64,000 nt of DNA from assembly GCA_963931635.1 (NCBI GenBank), contig OZ007034.1, forward strand, positions 682,001-746,000, read 5' to 3'. Within the stretch, counting starts at the first letter, position 1, and each line of letters opens with the position of its first letter. The notes below the pieces were generated by a model, which worked only from the letters and a program-made list of their open reading frames with translations, was not told the DNA's origin and did no database searches. Shown piece by piece: positions 51,671-60,719 of the stretch. Made by a program: the position numbers and the translations under genes. The stretch is from Caccoplasma sp905210875. Lineage in GTDB: Bacteria > Bacteroidota > Bacteroidia > Bacteroidales > UBA11471.

Positions 51671-52807
51671 TCACTTCTGTTGGCCCAACGTATATACCAG
51701 CCCAATACCGGCACGGGTTATTCCCCAATAATGATAGGGGATGTCCTTTTTATAACGAGCCCCGTTGGGTATGTTGTAGTAGACATCGTAGCGGGTATAG
51801 ACATATCCGGCACCGATGGTAAATTCCAGCGCCCAATGACGGGGCAGTGCCAACGAATATCCATAACTGAGACCCATGCCGTAGAAACCTTTGGGCGACT
51901 GGTAACGGGTTTTCTTATCGACAGAAATATTAAATACTCCGGCATGAAGATGTGCTCCCAGGAAATGTCCTTTGAGCGGTGTCTTAAACCAATAACGGAA
52001 CTCAGGCTGAACAGCAAGAAAACGCAATCTGAAATCCGTGGCTACGGTATAGGGGCTGTATACAAACGGCACATCGAGGGTGTAGCGCTCGCCCAGGGCC
52101 AGCTCCACCCCGAGATTGGCCACGGCAACCGCCCAATAGGCAATATTTGTTTTTATCGCGAAAAGGGGGCGGTATGTACCGGCATATCTCCGAGCGGGAG
52201 TCTTTGTCTCTGATAAAAGGGGGGAGGGCACGCTCGACAACCGGCGCGAAAGGGGGGCAAACGTCGTGTCGCACAATGCCAGGGATATTTTCTCCGGGTT
52301 ATAGAGCGGAGTGATAACGGCCGTTCTGGCCCGGACGGCTTCCATGTCGAGCGGACTGTCGGGACTACCGGCCGTATTGAAGAGATAGGTTATCGCCACC
52401 AGATTGTCTGAGTTGCGCCACGGACGCACCGTATTGGTCGTCTTGAAATGTTCTTCTTTCAATCCGTCCGTTACGATATAGTAAGATTTTATCTGATTGC
52501 TCCAATTCTTAACCTCGGAGAGTCTCTTGGAGATGGTATCGCAAGAGGAGTGGAAACCGAGTACGCGCACCTTCACATCGCCTGCCTCGATTGCCGTGCG
52601 GAAGGTATTTATAAGTTGAGACAATGCCCGTATCGATTCTCTGTTCTTTTTGTAATCGGCATAAAAAAGGATTTTACGTGCCGGAGCCTCATATATTATT
52701 GAATCAAGGGCTGAACGTTCTTCTACGGACCGACACTCTCCTTGCGCCCGCACCAGTGCAGGGACAAACAGAAGCACGACAAGCAACAGCGATAAACGAT
52801 ATCTCAT
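51671..52807 (-). CDS. DUF3575 protein of a fimbria-like locus
   Basis: A 378-residue exported protein from an ATG at 52807 or 52810, with a signal peptide ending LVRAQ (Gln +1). The N-terminal third has an OmpA-like peptidoglycan-binding flavour: RALSQLINTFRTAIEAGDVKV and LGFHSSCDTISKRLSE. The C-terminal part, from KTNIAYWAVAVANLGVE, through LDVPFVYSPYTV to the last HYWGITRAGIGLVYTLG, is DUF3575, often the first gene of fimbrial or adhesin loci in Bacteroidales. It is likely an outer-membrane or periplasmic helper for the downstream lipoproteins. Confidence 0.85.
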   Translation of the reverse strand: MRYRLSLLLVVLLFVPALVRAQGECRSVEERSALDSIIYEAPARKILFYADYKKNRESIRALSQLINTFRTAIEAGDVKVRVLGFHSSCDTISKRLSEVKNWSNQIKSYYIVTDGLKEEHFKTTNTVRPWRNSDNLVAITYLFNTAGSPDSPLDMEAVRARTAVITPLYNPEKISLALCDTTFAPLSRRLSSVPSPLLSETKTPARRYAGTYRPLFAIKTNIAYWAVAVANLGVELALGERYTLDVPFVYSPYTVATDFRLRFLAVQPEFRYWFKTPLKGHFLGAHLHAGVFNISVDKKTRYQSPKGFYGMGLSYGYSLALPRHWALEFTIGAGYVYTRYDVYYNIPNGARYKKDIPYHYWGITRAGIGLVYTLGQQK

Positions 52808-52840
52808 CATCAGCACAATCCTCTCAACATTTGATAGTGG

Positions 52841-52848
52841 CAAAAATA
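52841..52848 (-). promoter_or_regulatory. -7 box of the fimbria-like locus
   Basis: On the minus strand TATTTTTG (52848-52841) matches TAnnTTTG and lies 34 bases before the DUF3575 start. A -33 box at a normal distance is not evident. The rest of the 279-base divergent gap is very A/T-rich. Confidence 0.45.
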
Positions 52849-53033
52849 AAAACCTTTTTTATTTTTATATTACACAATATGATTTTTAACATTATTTTAT
52901 GTATTAATATAATTTACACAAATCGGGCTGATATGAAGCACTCAGCGAAACAGTATGAAGGGAACAGGTTTCTTTACAAACCTTGAATTTCACTAAAATG
53001 GTTTTATTTGCCTGTTCTGTCACCAAGTATTAT

Positions 53034-53041
53034 TATCTTTG
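53034..53041 (+). promoter_or_regulatory. -7 box of the YD-repeat protein gene
   Basis: TATCTTTG matches the consensus; TTTG at 53007-53010 lies 23 bases upstream, slightly too far. It implies a leader of about 45 bases before the ATG at 53087. Confidence 0.5.
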
Positions 53042-53086
53042 TTGATTAAAATACATGCACAACAACCTTTGACTTTTTTATTTAAG

Positions 53087-54745
53087 ATGTTGCCGACTTT
53101 CAGCGTTCTGCCCACTCACATATCGTTCCGCTGGCTGTTCCTCACCCTTTTGGTTCTCTTGCCAGCAGGAAATACGCTGTATGCCCAGAATCCGGGACAA
53201 ATCTATGACCTGATTATCGACAAAAAAATCGACAAAGCCATTGAACGCCGCAACAAAGTCTATGACAGCAGTAAGAAAAGCGAACTGCTACTCATCGACC
53301 TGTGCGACTGCCTGCTGTTCAATACCCCCGAATACACCGCTTACGACCCCGAAAAATCATACGACATATTCAACCGCGCGCTGCTGCCCAACAGCAAGGA
53401 GCGCACACTCATACGCTTTCTCGACAAAAAAGAGAACTCCCTCGACTCTATTCGCGTGCAAATCGAACGCAACCTCTACCACCAAGCCTGCCAGGAAAAC
53501 AGTGAGGCAAGCTATGCCCACTTCATCGGCCTCTGCCCCCAAAGCCCATGGGCCGCTGAGGCGTATGCCCGGCAAGAAGAGATTGCCTACCGTCAGGCGC
53601 TCGAAAAGGGCACCATCGAGGCCTACAACTACTTTCTCACGCACTACACCTCATCGCCTCATGTGGTAGAGATAACCCGACTGGCCGACAAAACCACGTT
53701 TGCCCAACTCGACAACACCATTGATGCCTACAAGAAGTTTATCGAACTTTACCCCCAGTCGCCTCTTGTAGAGGAGGCCCGCGATCGCATCTACCGACTG
53801 GCCTATGCACAAGCCCGCGACACGCACACCAAGGAGGCCTACCTGGCCCTATTGGACGAATACCCCGACCTCCCGATGAAAGAAGAGGTACAATCGGCCA
53901 TCGAATCGTTTGACTACATGGCCATTACCCAGCAGCCCACCCAATATGGCTATGACAGGTTTGTCAGCAACTACCCCAACTCCACTTACCTCGCCCCCCT
54001 CAAAGACTGGTTGGGTTACCTTCAAAAAAGCAGTTGGCACTGGTCGAGCTACAACCTCAAAGGCTACGTAAAAAGCATACAGGAAACTTCGTCGGAACTG
54101 CGCAACGGAAAAGAGACACAGACAACGACTACCTACCGCTATGACCAGTTGGGGAAACTCATCTTCCGGGAAAAACAGAGCGGAGGAAAGAGTGTAGAGA
54201 CAAATTATCTCTACCACCCCGACTTTACCCTCAGTTCCATCATCTCTTCCGGAAGTCAGAAAAACTTCTACTACACTCCCCAACGGGAAATCGACCGCAT
54301 TACCGAAATCGACAAAGCAGGGAAGGAGCAGGTTATCAGCACGCTCGAATATGGAGACAAGCGGCTGGCCACCCGCATAGACTACACGCAAGGGTCAAAG
54401 AAAAAGCGCAAGACCGAATATACCTATAACGAAAGCGGAAACCTTATCTCATCTAAAAGCTACGACACCGACAAACCGCAGAACACGACCACCACATATT
54501 ATACCCCCGACGGAAACGTCAAGCTCGAAATCGACATTAACGGCCGCTCACGCCGGGAAAAAATCTATTACTACAACGAGCACAACGACGTGGCCAAAAT
54601 CACGACGGTGAGTGGCAGCCGGAAGGAAGACACGACATTTGAGTATGTCTACGACGACCAAAACAACTGGATATCCCGCACCCAGCACTCCGCAGACGGA
54701 CGCATCGACACCCAACGCACCATCGAGTACTACTCCTATGAATAG
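53087..54745 (+). CDS. exported protein with outer-membrane/TPR-like helical half and C-terminal YD-type repeats
   Basis: A 552-residue protein from ATG 53087; a TTG upstream is less likely. The signal peptide ends GNTLYAQ (Gln +1). Residues about 25-310 have alternating helices with a repeated pattern ending TxxAYxxFIxxYPQSPLVEEAR-like (QLDNTIDAYKKFIELYPQSP, IEAYNYFLTHYTSSPHVVE), like the TPR/YbgF-type or tol-pal repeats. From about residue 340 are Tyr/Asp-rich YD or YwqK-like repeats: TTTYRYDQLGKLIFREKQ, TNYLYHPDFTL, TEYTYNESGNLISSKSY, TTYYTPDGNVKLEIDI, FEYVYDDQNNWIS. No toxin or core RHS domain is seen. Function unknown; it is located divergently from the fimbria-like locus. Confidence 0.8.
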   Translation: MLPTFSVLPTHISFRWLFLTLLVLLPAGNTLYAQNPGQIYDLIIDKKIDKAIERRNKVYDSSKKSELLLIDLCDCLLFNTPEYTAYDPEKSYDIFNRALLPNSKERTLIRFLDKKENSLDSIRVQIERNLYHQACQENSEASYAHFIGLCPQSPWAAEAYARQEEIAYRQALEKGTIEAYNYFLTHYTSSPHVVEITRLADKTTFAQLDNTIDAYKKFIELYPQSPLVEEARDRIYRLAYAQARDTHTKEAYLALLDEYPDLPMKEEVQSAIESFDYMAITQQPTQYGYDRFVSNYPNSTYLAPLKDWLGYLQKSSWHWSSYNLKGYVKSIQETSSELRNGKETQTTTTYRYDQLGKLIFREKQSGGKSVETNYLYHPDFTLSSIISSGSQKNFYYTPQREIDRITEIDKAGKEQVISTLEYGDKRLATRIDYTQGSKKKRKTEYTYNESGNLISSKSYDTDKPQNTTTTYYTPDGNVKLEIDINGRSRREKIYYYNEHNDVAKITTVSGSRKEDTTFEYVYDDQNNWISRTQHSADGRIDTQRTIEYYSYE

Positions 54746-54799
54746 CCCTGCCCACGGCAAATAAAAAGTGATAAGAACAGTTTGTATTATAAAAAGTCA

Positions 54800-54807
54800 T
54801 ACCTTTG
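54800..54807 (+). promoter_or_regulatory. -7 box of panB
   Basis: TACCTTTG is an exact match to TAnnTTTG; TTTG at 54781-54784 lies 15 bases upstream, shorter than normal. The ATG at 54836 would be about 22 bases into the transcript. Confidence 0.5.
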
Positions 54808-54835
54808 CAGCAACATACAAACACAATCTTTCACT

Positions 54836-55654
54836 ATGTCAACTTATACCGAAGATACCCGGAAAGTAACCACACGCCGCCTTATCGAAATGAAACAGCG
54901 CGGCGAAAAAATAGCCATGCTCACCGCATATGACTACTCCATGGCCACACTCATCGACCGCTCGGGCATGGATGTCATTCTCGTAGGCGACTCGGCCTCG
55001 AACGTCATGGCCGGAAACATCACCACCCTGCCCATGACCCTCGACCAGATGATCTACCACGGACAGGCCGTCGTGCGGGCCGTAAAGCGGGCCCTGGTCG
55101 TTGTCGACATGCCCTTCGGCTCTTATCAGGGCAACTCCAAGGAGGCTCTGGCATCGGCCATCCGCATCATGAAGGAGACCGGCGCCGACGCCGTAAAACT
55201 GGAAGGCGGCGAAGAGATTAAAGAATCTATCGTGCGTATTCTCAGTGCCGGCATACCCATCATGGGGCATCTCGGACTCACCCCGCAATCCATCAACAAA
55301 TTCGGCACCTATGCCGTGCGCGCCAAAGAAGAGGCCGAAGCCCAGCAGCTCATCAAAGATGCCCATCTGCTCGAAGAGCTCGGCTGCTTTGCTCTCGTGC
55401 TGGAAAAAATTCCCGCCAAACTGGCCGAACGCGTGGCCAATGAGATAAGCATACCCGTCATCGGTATCGGAGCCGGCGGCGGTGTCGACGGGCAGGTACT
55501 GGTCATGCACGACATGCTGGGCATCAACAAGGATTTCTCTCCGCGGTTCCTGCGCCGGTATGCCGACCTGCACAGCATTATCACCGACGCCGTTTCGCAA
55601 TACATCTCTGACGTCAAGTCAAAAGACTTCCCCAACGCCTCGGAACAATACTGA
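54836..55654 (+). CDS. panB: 3-methyl-2-oxobutanoate hydroxymethyltransferase
   Basis: A 272-residue enzyme that makes ketopantoate, the first committed step of pantothenate and coenzyme A synthesis, from alpha-ketoisovalerate and methylene-tetrahydrofolate. Typical segments: LTAYDYSMATLIDRSG, VILVGDSASNVMAG, VVDMPFGSYQ, GADAVKLEGGEEI and GIPIMGHLGLTPQS. The ATG at 54836 gives a family-sized protein; an upstream in-frame start is in the promoter region. Its terminator follows within 25 bases. Confidence 0.97.
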   Translation: MSTYTEDTRKVTTRRLIEMKQRGEKIAMLTAYDYSMATLIDRSGMDVILVGDSASNVMAGNITTLPMTLDQMIYHGQAVVRAVKRALVVVDMPFGSYQGNSKEALASAIRIMKETGADAVKLEGGEEIKESIVRILSAGIPIMGHLGLTPQSINKFGTYAVRAKEEAEAQQLIKDAHLLEELGCFALVLEKIPAKLAERVANEISIPVIGIGAGGGVDGQVLVMHDMLGINKDFSPRFLRRYADLHSIITDAVSQYISDVKSKDFPNASEQY

Positions 55655-55675
55655 GGCAACAGCGGCAAAAACAGG

Positions 55676-55705
55676 AAGGGGACGACAGAATGCTGTCGTC
55701 CCCTT
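55676..55705. terminator. terminator between panB and the DUF3109 gene
   Basis: The 13-bp perfect arms 55676-55688 and 55693-55705 with loop AATG lie between convergent genes and are followed by CTTTG on the plus strand and a T-rich run on the minus strand. Confidence 0.8.
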
Positions 55706-55732
55706 CTTTGTATAACAAGAAACAGGCCGTAT

Positions 55733-56323
55733 TTATAACTCGCCCCGCTCCTTTTGCTGCAAATAGGCCTCAGCCGCACCATCAAGCTCGTCGTACCACT
55801 CCTGCCCGAAACAGCGAATCAGCGGCTCGCGCAGGAAACGGTATACCTTCACCCCCTCTTTCCGGCCCAGCACCTCGGCAGCCTTGCATATCTTCCAACG
55901 GTGGTAATTGACCGCCGTAAAAGAGGGATAACGGCTTATCCTTACCGGATAGAGGTGACACGAGAGCGGTTTATAGAACGATATGCGTCCCTCGCGGAAG
56001 GCCTTCTCGATGGCACACATGCACATGCCGTCTTCGCCATAACAGGTAAACACACAGTCTTTCCCGTTGACAATCGAGGTTACCAGGTCGCCCTCCTCGT
56101 CGACATAGGCCACTCCCTGCGCACGAATCACTTCGCGAGCCGCTGGTGTGAGGTCGTTCCACACCTCGGGAAGCAGAGCTTTGAGCAGAGCGTGTTCCTC
56201 TTCGGTAATCGGAGCCCCGGCATCGCCTTCGATGCAACAGGCCCCACGGCACGCGGAGAGGTTACACACAAATTCCCGCTCGACCACATCGAGACTGACA
56301 AGCACATCGCCTATCTGCAACAT
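55733..56323 (-). CDS. DUF3109 cysteine-rich protein
   Basis: A 196-residue cytoplasmic protein, starting at MLQIGDVLVSLDVVEREF (56323), the common family start; an ATG 12 codons upstream overlaps gpmI and is possible. It has at least twelve cysteines in groups: FVCNLSACRGACCIEGD, CVFTCYGEDGMCMC, SCHLYPVRI and WKIC. The first resembles YkgJ-like zinc/iron-sulfur sites. The function of DUF3109 is not established; metal or Fe-S binding is likely. It follows gpmI closely, so it is probably cotranscribed with it. Confidence 0.85.
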   Translation of the reverse strand: MLQIGDVLVSLDVVEREFVCNLSACRGACCIEGDAGAPITEEEHALLKALLPEVWNDLTPAAREVIRAQGVAYVDEEGDLVTSIVNGKDCVFTCYGEDGMCMCAIEKAFREGRISFYKPLSCHLYPVRISRYPSFTAVNYHRWKICKAAEVLGRKEGVKVYRFLREPLIRCFGQEWYDELDGAAEAYLQQKERGEL

Positions 56324-56340
56324 ACAGGTTTCTTCGTCGG

Positions 56341-57867
56341 TTAATCCTTGATGAGACATTTTCCCGTCATTTGAGCCGGCAACTCAATACCCATGATGTG
56401 GCATATCGAAGGAGCCACATCGGCCAGAATACCGTTCTCGACGTGAGCCTGCTTGTTGGAGGTTACATATACGAAGGGAACAGGATTGAGCGAGTGGGCC
56501 GTATTAGGGGTACCGTCGGCATTGAGCGCATGGTCGGCATTACCGTGGTCAGCAATGATGATAGCCTCATATCCATTGGCAACGGCGGTATCGATAACCG
56601 AGCCGACACACTCGTCGACAGCCTTCACTGCTTTTTCGATGGCACTATACACGCCGGTATGTCCCACCATGTCGCCGTTGGCAAAGTTGCACACCACCAG
56701 GTCGTACTTGCCCGACGCCAAGGCTGCATTAAGGGCATCTGTCACCTCATAAACGCTCATCTCGGGTTTCAGGTCATAGGTAGCCACTTTGGGTGAGGGA
56801 ATGAGTATGCGGTCTTCGCCTTCAAACTCTTTCTCCCTGCCGCCCGAGAAGAAGAATGTTACGTGCGCATATTTTTCGGTTTCGGCAATACGCAGCTGCT
56901 TCAAACCTGCCTTGGAAACAATCTCGCCCAACGTGTTCTCTACATTCTCCTTGTCAAAGAGGATATGCAGCCCGGTGAACTTGGCATCGTAGGGAGTCAT
57001 GCAGCAGTAGTAGAGCGGAAGGGTATGCATACCGACTTCGGGCATATCCTGCTGGGTGAGTACGATGGTAAGCTCCTTGGCCCGGTCGTTGCGGTAGTTG
57101 AAGAAGATAACAACATCGCCCTCTTCGATGACCGAGAGAGGTTTGCCGGCAGCATCGACATGAACGATGGGTTTTACAAATTCGTCGGTTACACCTTCGT
57201 CGTACGAAGCCTGCATGGCGGCCACCATATCGGTAGCGGGGGTACCCTTGCCCGAGACGAGCAGGTCGTAAGCCTCTTTTATACGTTCCCAACGTTTGTC
57301 GCGGTCCATGGCGTAGTAACGGCCTATAATCGAGGCAATGGCGCCTTTCTTGCCGGCCAGATGTTTTTCGAGCGAATCGATAAAGCCTTTACCACTGTGC
57401 GGGTCGGTGTCACGACCGTCCATGAAGCAGTGCACAAAGGTCTTGTCGATGCCGTACTCGGCAGCAATATCGCACAAGACAAAAAGGTGATCGAGCGAGC
57501 TGTGAACGCCACCATCGGAGACAAGACCCATCAGATGCACCTGTTTTCCGTTATCACGGGCATAGGTAAAGGCCTTCACGATTTCGGGGTTGGAAAATAT
57601 CGACTTGTCGGCACAAGCGCGGTTTATCTTCACGAGGTCCTGGTATACGATACGGCCGGCACCGATGTTGAGGTGACCTACCTCGGAGTTACCCATCTGG
57701 CCGTGAGGCAGACCTACATTCTCACCCGAAGCCTGCAACTGCGAATGCGGATAGGTAGCCAGCAACTTGTCCCAATGGGGAGTGGGGGTGTTATAAATCA
57801 CATCATCTTTGGCTCGGTCGCCTATGCCCCAGCCGTCAAGAATCAACAGAAATGCTTTTTTGTTCAT
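56341..57867 (-). CDS. gpmI: 2,3-bisphosphoglycerate-independent phosphoglycerate mutase
   Basis: A 508-residue manganese enzyme converting 3-phosphoglycerate to 2-phosphoglycerate in glycolysis. The catalytic serine is Ser61 in HGQMGNSEVGHLNIG, and the metal-binding Asp is in LILDGWGIG near residue 11; later DHGNADHAL carries further ligands. Length is normal. It lies 40 bases after the acyl-CoA ligase gene and just before DUF3109. Confidence 0.98.
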   Translation of the reverse strand: MNKKAFLLILDGWGIGDRAKDDVIYNTPTPHWDKLLATYPHSQLQASGENVGLPHGQMGNSEVGHLNIGAGRIVYQDLVKINRACADKSIFSNPEIVKAFTYARDNGKQVHLMGLVSDGGVHSSLDHLFVLCDIAAEYGIDKTFVHCFMDGRDTDPHSGKGFIDSLEKHLAGKKGAIASIIGRYYAMDRDKRWERIKEAYDLLVSGKGTPATDMVAAMQASYDEGVTDEFVKPIVHVDAAGKPLSVIEEGDVVIFFNYRNDRAKELTIVLTQQDMPEVGMHTLPLYYCCMTPYDAKFTGLHILFDKENVENTLGEIVSKAGLKQLRIAETEKYAHVTFFFSGGREKEFEGEDRILIPSPKVATYDLKPEMSVYEVTDALNAALASGKYDLVVCNFANGDMVGHTGVYSAIEKAVKAVDECVGSVIDTAVANGYEAIIIADHGNADHALNADGTPNTAHSLNPVPFVYVTSNKQAHVENGILADVAPSICHIMGIELPAQMTGKCLIKD

Positions 57868-57907
57868 AGTCGTAATCTTTTAAGTATCTTTTTTACCGAA
57901 TAGGTTA

Positions 57908-59593
57908 TTATTCGTTTTTATCGGGAAGTGGAGTAAAATTGGTATAGAGATATCGTTTGATACTGCGTTTCGGGGTCTTTTCAAACTCCGACTGGTAAAT
58001 GTATATATGGGCAATATTTTCATACGGAGCCACCTCCTTGTTCAAGTTGCGACGCACCTCTTCCATGGCGACAGGCAGGTCGTCGTTGGTGAGTCCGTAG
58101 GTGTCTATCGCTTCGAAATCGGGATAGACCAGTGCCACGAGTTTTCCATCTTTCTCGATGACGAGACTCTCCATGACAAAGGGCATATTATTGAGTTTCG
58201 ACTCGATTTCTTCGGGATAGACATTCTGTCCGTTAGCACCGAGTATCATGGTTTTATAACGTCCCTTGATAAAAATAGTTCCGTCTTCACTCACCGTACC
58301 CATGTCGCCGGTGCGTAACCAGCCGTCGACAAGCACTTTTTCGGTGGCTTCGGGATTTTTGTAATATCCTTTCATGACATTCTCTCCACGCACACATATT
58401 TCACCGGGAATGAGTTGCGGATCGGACGAGTCGATTTTCACCTCCATGATGTTGGGCAGAATGCGTCCCGACGAGCGGGGGACAAACTCTTTCCAGTGGG
58501 TATAACTAATGAGTGGAGCACACTCGGTCATGCCATAACCTACGGTAAAGGGGAACTTGATTTTATGCAGGAAGGCCTCGACCTCGGCATTGAGCGGGGC
58601 ACCGCCCACAATCACCTGTTCGAAGCGGCCGCCGAAGGCGTCGATGAGCTTCTTGCATACCTGATTGTAAATGCGGTTGTCGATGACAGGGAGCGAGAGT
58701 GCCCAGCGCATCGTGCGCTTGTTGAGCAGGGGCAATATCTGCTTGCGGTATACCTTTTCGAGAATCAGCGGCACACAGATGATGAGGTTGGGCTTGACCT
58801 CTTCGAGGGCTTTGAGCAGAATCTTGGGCGAGGGTATTTTTCCCAACAGCGTAACGTGCGTACCCACGGCCAGCGGAGTGAGCAGGTCGAACGCGCAACC
58901 GTAGGCATGCGCCAGCGGGAGGAACGACAAGCACTTGCTACCCTTGTAATGCAACTTCGAACGTATGCCGAAACAGGTGTTGCCGGCCAGGTTGTTGCCG
59001 GTAAGCATCACCCCTTTGCTGAATCCCGTCGTTCCCGAGGTATAGTTTATGAGGCACACCTTGTCGTTGTCGAGCTCGGCATACTTGATGTCTTTCTCGG
59101 TAAAACCATGAGGATAAGCCTCTTCGAAGTGTTGCTCCATATCGGTAAGATACTGCATGATGTCCTCACCGTCGCGCTGGTCGAGACAACTGTAATCTTC
59201 GAGCGAAATGGCTCCTCTCACCTGATTGATTTTCTCCATCTCGATATGTTCCCAGGCAAGACTTCCCGAGAAAAGCAACACCGCATCGGAGTGGTTGATG
59301 ATGTGATGCACGTCGTTGGGATTGAAGTCCTGCAAGATGGGCACGATAATCGCTCCATAGGTAACCGAAGCGAAAAAGGCCATCACCCAGCGCGGAGTAT
59401 TACGGCCAATGAGGGCTATCTTGTCGCCGCGACGTATCTGGCAATGGCGGAACAGCAGATGTATGCGGGCTATCTGGCGCGCCATATCGCCATAGGTAAA
59501 TGTCTCTCTGGTATTGTAATCGGTCAATGCGGGCAACGCCCAGTTTTCTTTGAAACTCTTCTCGTAGATTTTAATGAAATTCTCGTCAATCAT
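57908..59593 (-). CDS. long-chain acyl-CoA synthetase-type AMP-binding enzyme
   Basis: A 561-residue ANL-superfamily ligase that activates a fatty acid to acyl-AMP and then acyl-CoA. The AMP-binding P-loop is LINYTSGTTGFSKGVM near residue 180; the VGYGMTECAPLISYT adenine-contact and the GWLRTGDMGTVSEDG hinge are present, with the C-terminal lysine in the KTPKRSIKRY region. It is compact compared with the 600+ residue Bacteroidetes FadD paralogs. On minus a TATCTTTG box (59623-59616) lies just upstream. Confidence 0.93.
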   Translation of the reverse strand: MIDENFIKIYEKSFKENWALPALTDYNTRETFTYGDMARQIARIHLLFRHCQIRRGDKIALIGRNTPRWVMAFFASVTYGAIIVPILQDFNPNDVHHIINHSDAVLLFSGSLAWEHIEMEKINQVRGAISLEDYSCLDQRDGEDIMQYLTDMEQHFEEAYPHGFTEKDIKYAELDNDKVCLINYTSGTTGFSKGVMLTGNNLAGNTCFGIRSKLHYKGSKCLSFLPLAHAYGCAFDLLTPLAVGTHVTLLGKIPSPKILLKALEEVKPNLIICVPLILEKVYRKQILPLLNKRTMRWALSLPVIDNRIYNQVCKKLIDAFGGRFEQVIVGGAPLNAEVEAFLHKIKFPFTVGYGMTECAPLISYTHWKEFVPRSSGRILPNIMEVKIDSSDPQLIPGEICVRGENVMKGYYKNPEATEKVLVDGWLRTGDMGTVSEDGTIFIKGRYKTMILGANGQNVYPEEIESKLNNMPFVMESLVIEKDGKLVALVYPDFEAIDTYGLTNDDLPVAMEEVRRNLNKEVAPYENIAHIYIYQSEFEKTPKRSIKRYLYTNFTPLPDKNE

Positions 59594-59615
59594 GGGGAGC
59601 CTTTAATATTTCCCG

Positions 59616-59643
59616 CAAAGATAGAAAATAAATATTAATTCAA
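59616..59643 (-). promoter_or_regulatory. promoter of the acyl-CoA ligase operon
   Basis: TATCTTTG at 59623-59616, with TTG at 59643-59641, spacing 17. It would start the transcript about 18 bases before the ATG at 59593. Confidence 0.5.
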
Positions 59644-59801
59644 CGCCGAATCAACAAAGAAGACAAAGAAAATCAACTCATTTGCTTATTCTTCGAGAGG
59701 ACCGAGCGATAGACAAGAGAAATATTCTCTCATCGGTTCTGCCCCGACACTATCTTTGGTAGAGATTTTCGGTATCGTCGTCGTGTCGACTCACTTTCTC
59801 A

Positions 59802-60485
59802 TTATTCATAGACCCACATCATCACCGGCTTGCGCTGCGCCTTTATGACCTTTGCCACCGTCTTATAGGTATCAAAAGGTATCGTAACGCACCCTTCGCT
59901 GTAAGGACGTATCGTATATAGCCCCAGGTCGTGCACCTTTACCGGTATCATAAAAGGGAAAATCGGGAAGGTGGGCAGATGCACCGGGTGTATCAATATA
60001 CCGCGACGCAAGGCGTTGCTGTTGCTCTTGTCTTTTCCGTAGAGAAGAAGGGCCTTCCGTCCCCGGGGTTTCGACATGGTTTTCTCCCGGCCTATCCGGT
60101 AATGGCCCAGCGAAGAGCAAAAACTGCCATACTCGTTGCTGAACACCGGATTGCCGGCCGTACTGCCTTTTCCGTATCCATGGGCACAGAGGCTCTTGGC
60201 AGCCACCTCTCCCTTATTGAAATCCCAAAGGAAAAATCGGGGTTTGCCCGAATGGCGTCCATAATCGACCAGCACGCAATAGTCGCGGCTGTAACCATGT
60301 TTCTTGCAATAAGCCAGTGCCTCCTCGGCGCGCTCGTCGAGGTCGGCCGGCTCGGAGCGACCTATCGCCACACAGACAACAGTTCCCAGAAAAGAAAGCG
60401 CCACCACACCCAAGACAATACGCCACTGTGCCAACAAACCCTTCACACACGACAGCAACCACTGCCGAAAATCAATATGCCACAT
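59802..60485 (-). CDS. YkuD_2 (murein L,D-transpeptidase-like) membrane-anchored protein
   Basis: A 227-residue protein from ATG 60485 (MWHIDF); an in-frame TTG upstream is less likely. One N-terminal transmembrane segment (LGVVALSFLGTVVCVAI) anchors it, leaving a periplasmic domain. The catalytic His is in GILIHPVH and the Cys in YSEGCVTIP, the YkuD-type pair; FFLWDFNKGEV and HGYGKGSTAGNPVFSNEYGS are typical of the Bacteroidetes YkuD_2 family. It may make L,D-crosslinks in, or trim, peptidoglycan. Its promoter is a TATCTTTG box on minus (60541-60534). Confidence 0.85.
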   Translation of the reverse strand: MWHIDFRQWLLSCVKGLLAQWRIVLGVVALSFLGTVVCVAIGRSEPADLDERAEEALAYCKKHGYSRDYCVLVDYGRHSGKPRFFLWDFNKGEVAAKSLCAHGYGKGSTAGNPVFSNEYGSFCSSLGHYRIGREKTMSKPRGRKALLLYGKDKSNSNALRRGILIHPVHLPTFPIFPFMIPVKVHDLGLYTIRPYSEGCVTIPFDTYKTVAKVIKAQRKPVMMWVYE

Positions 60486-60719
60486 AATCAAAACACAAAA
60501 ACAGTCTATCTATCAATCATTCAAACAAGACTCCAAAGATACAAAAAAAGAGCGGCCCCCGTCACCCCCTACCTGAGAGAAAATAGAGAGTTCGATATTT
60601 ACCAAGATTCCACCCCATATAATTCGGTCTGCCGCTATACCCATATTATGGCGAAAAACAGCCAAAATTTGGTCAGGCTGCGAGGATACACTATTTTTGT
60701 GGAAACAAAAAATCATGTC
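60486..60719. other. divergent promoter gap between the YkuD_2 and GH43 genes
   Basis: This 234-base gap holds the minus -7 box TATCTTTG at 60541-60534 for the L,D-transpeptidase and the plus promoter at 60668-60699 for the GH43 gene. I see no gene in it. Confidence 0.65.
60668..60699 (+). promoter_or_regulatory. promoter of the GH43 gene
   Basis: TTTG at 60668-60671, a 20-base spacer, then TATTTTTG at 60692-60699: a full consensus match. Initiation near 60706 leaves a short leader to the ATG at 60720. Confidence 0.75.

Noticed and set aside
59751..59758. Plus-strand TATCTTTG box
   Set aside because: No plus-strand gene follows for almost 1 kb; it is probably chance.
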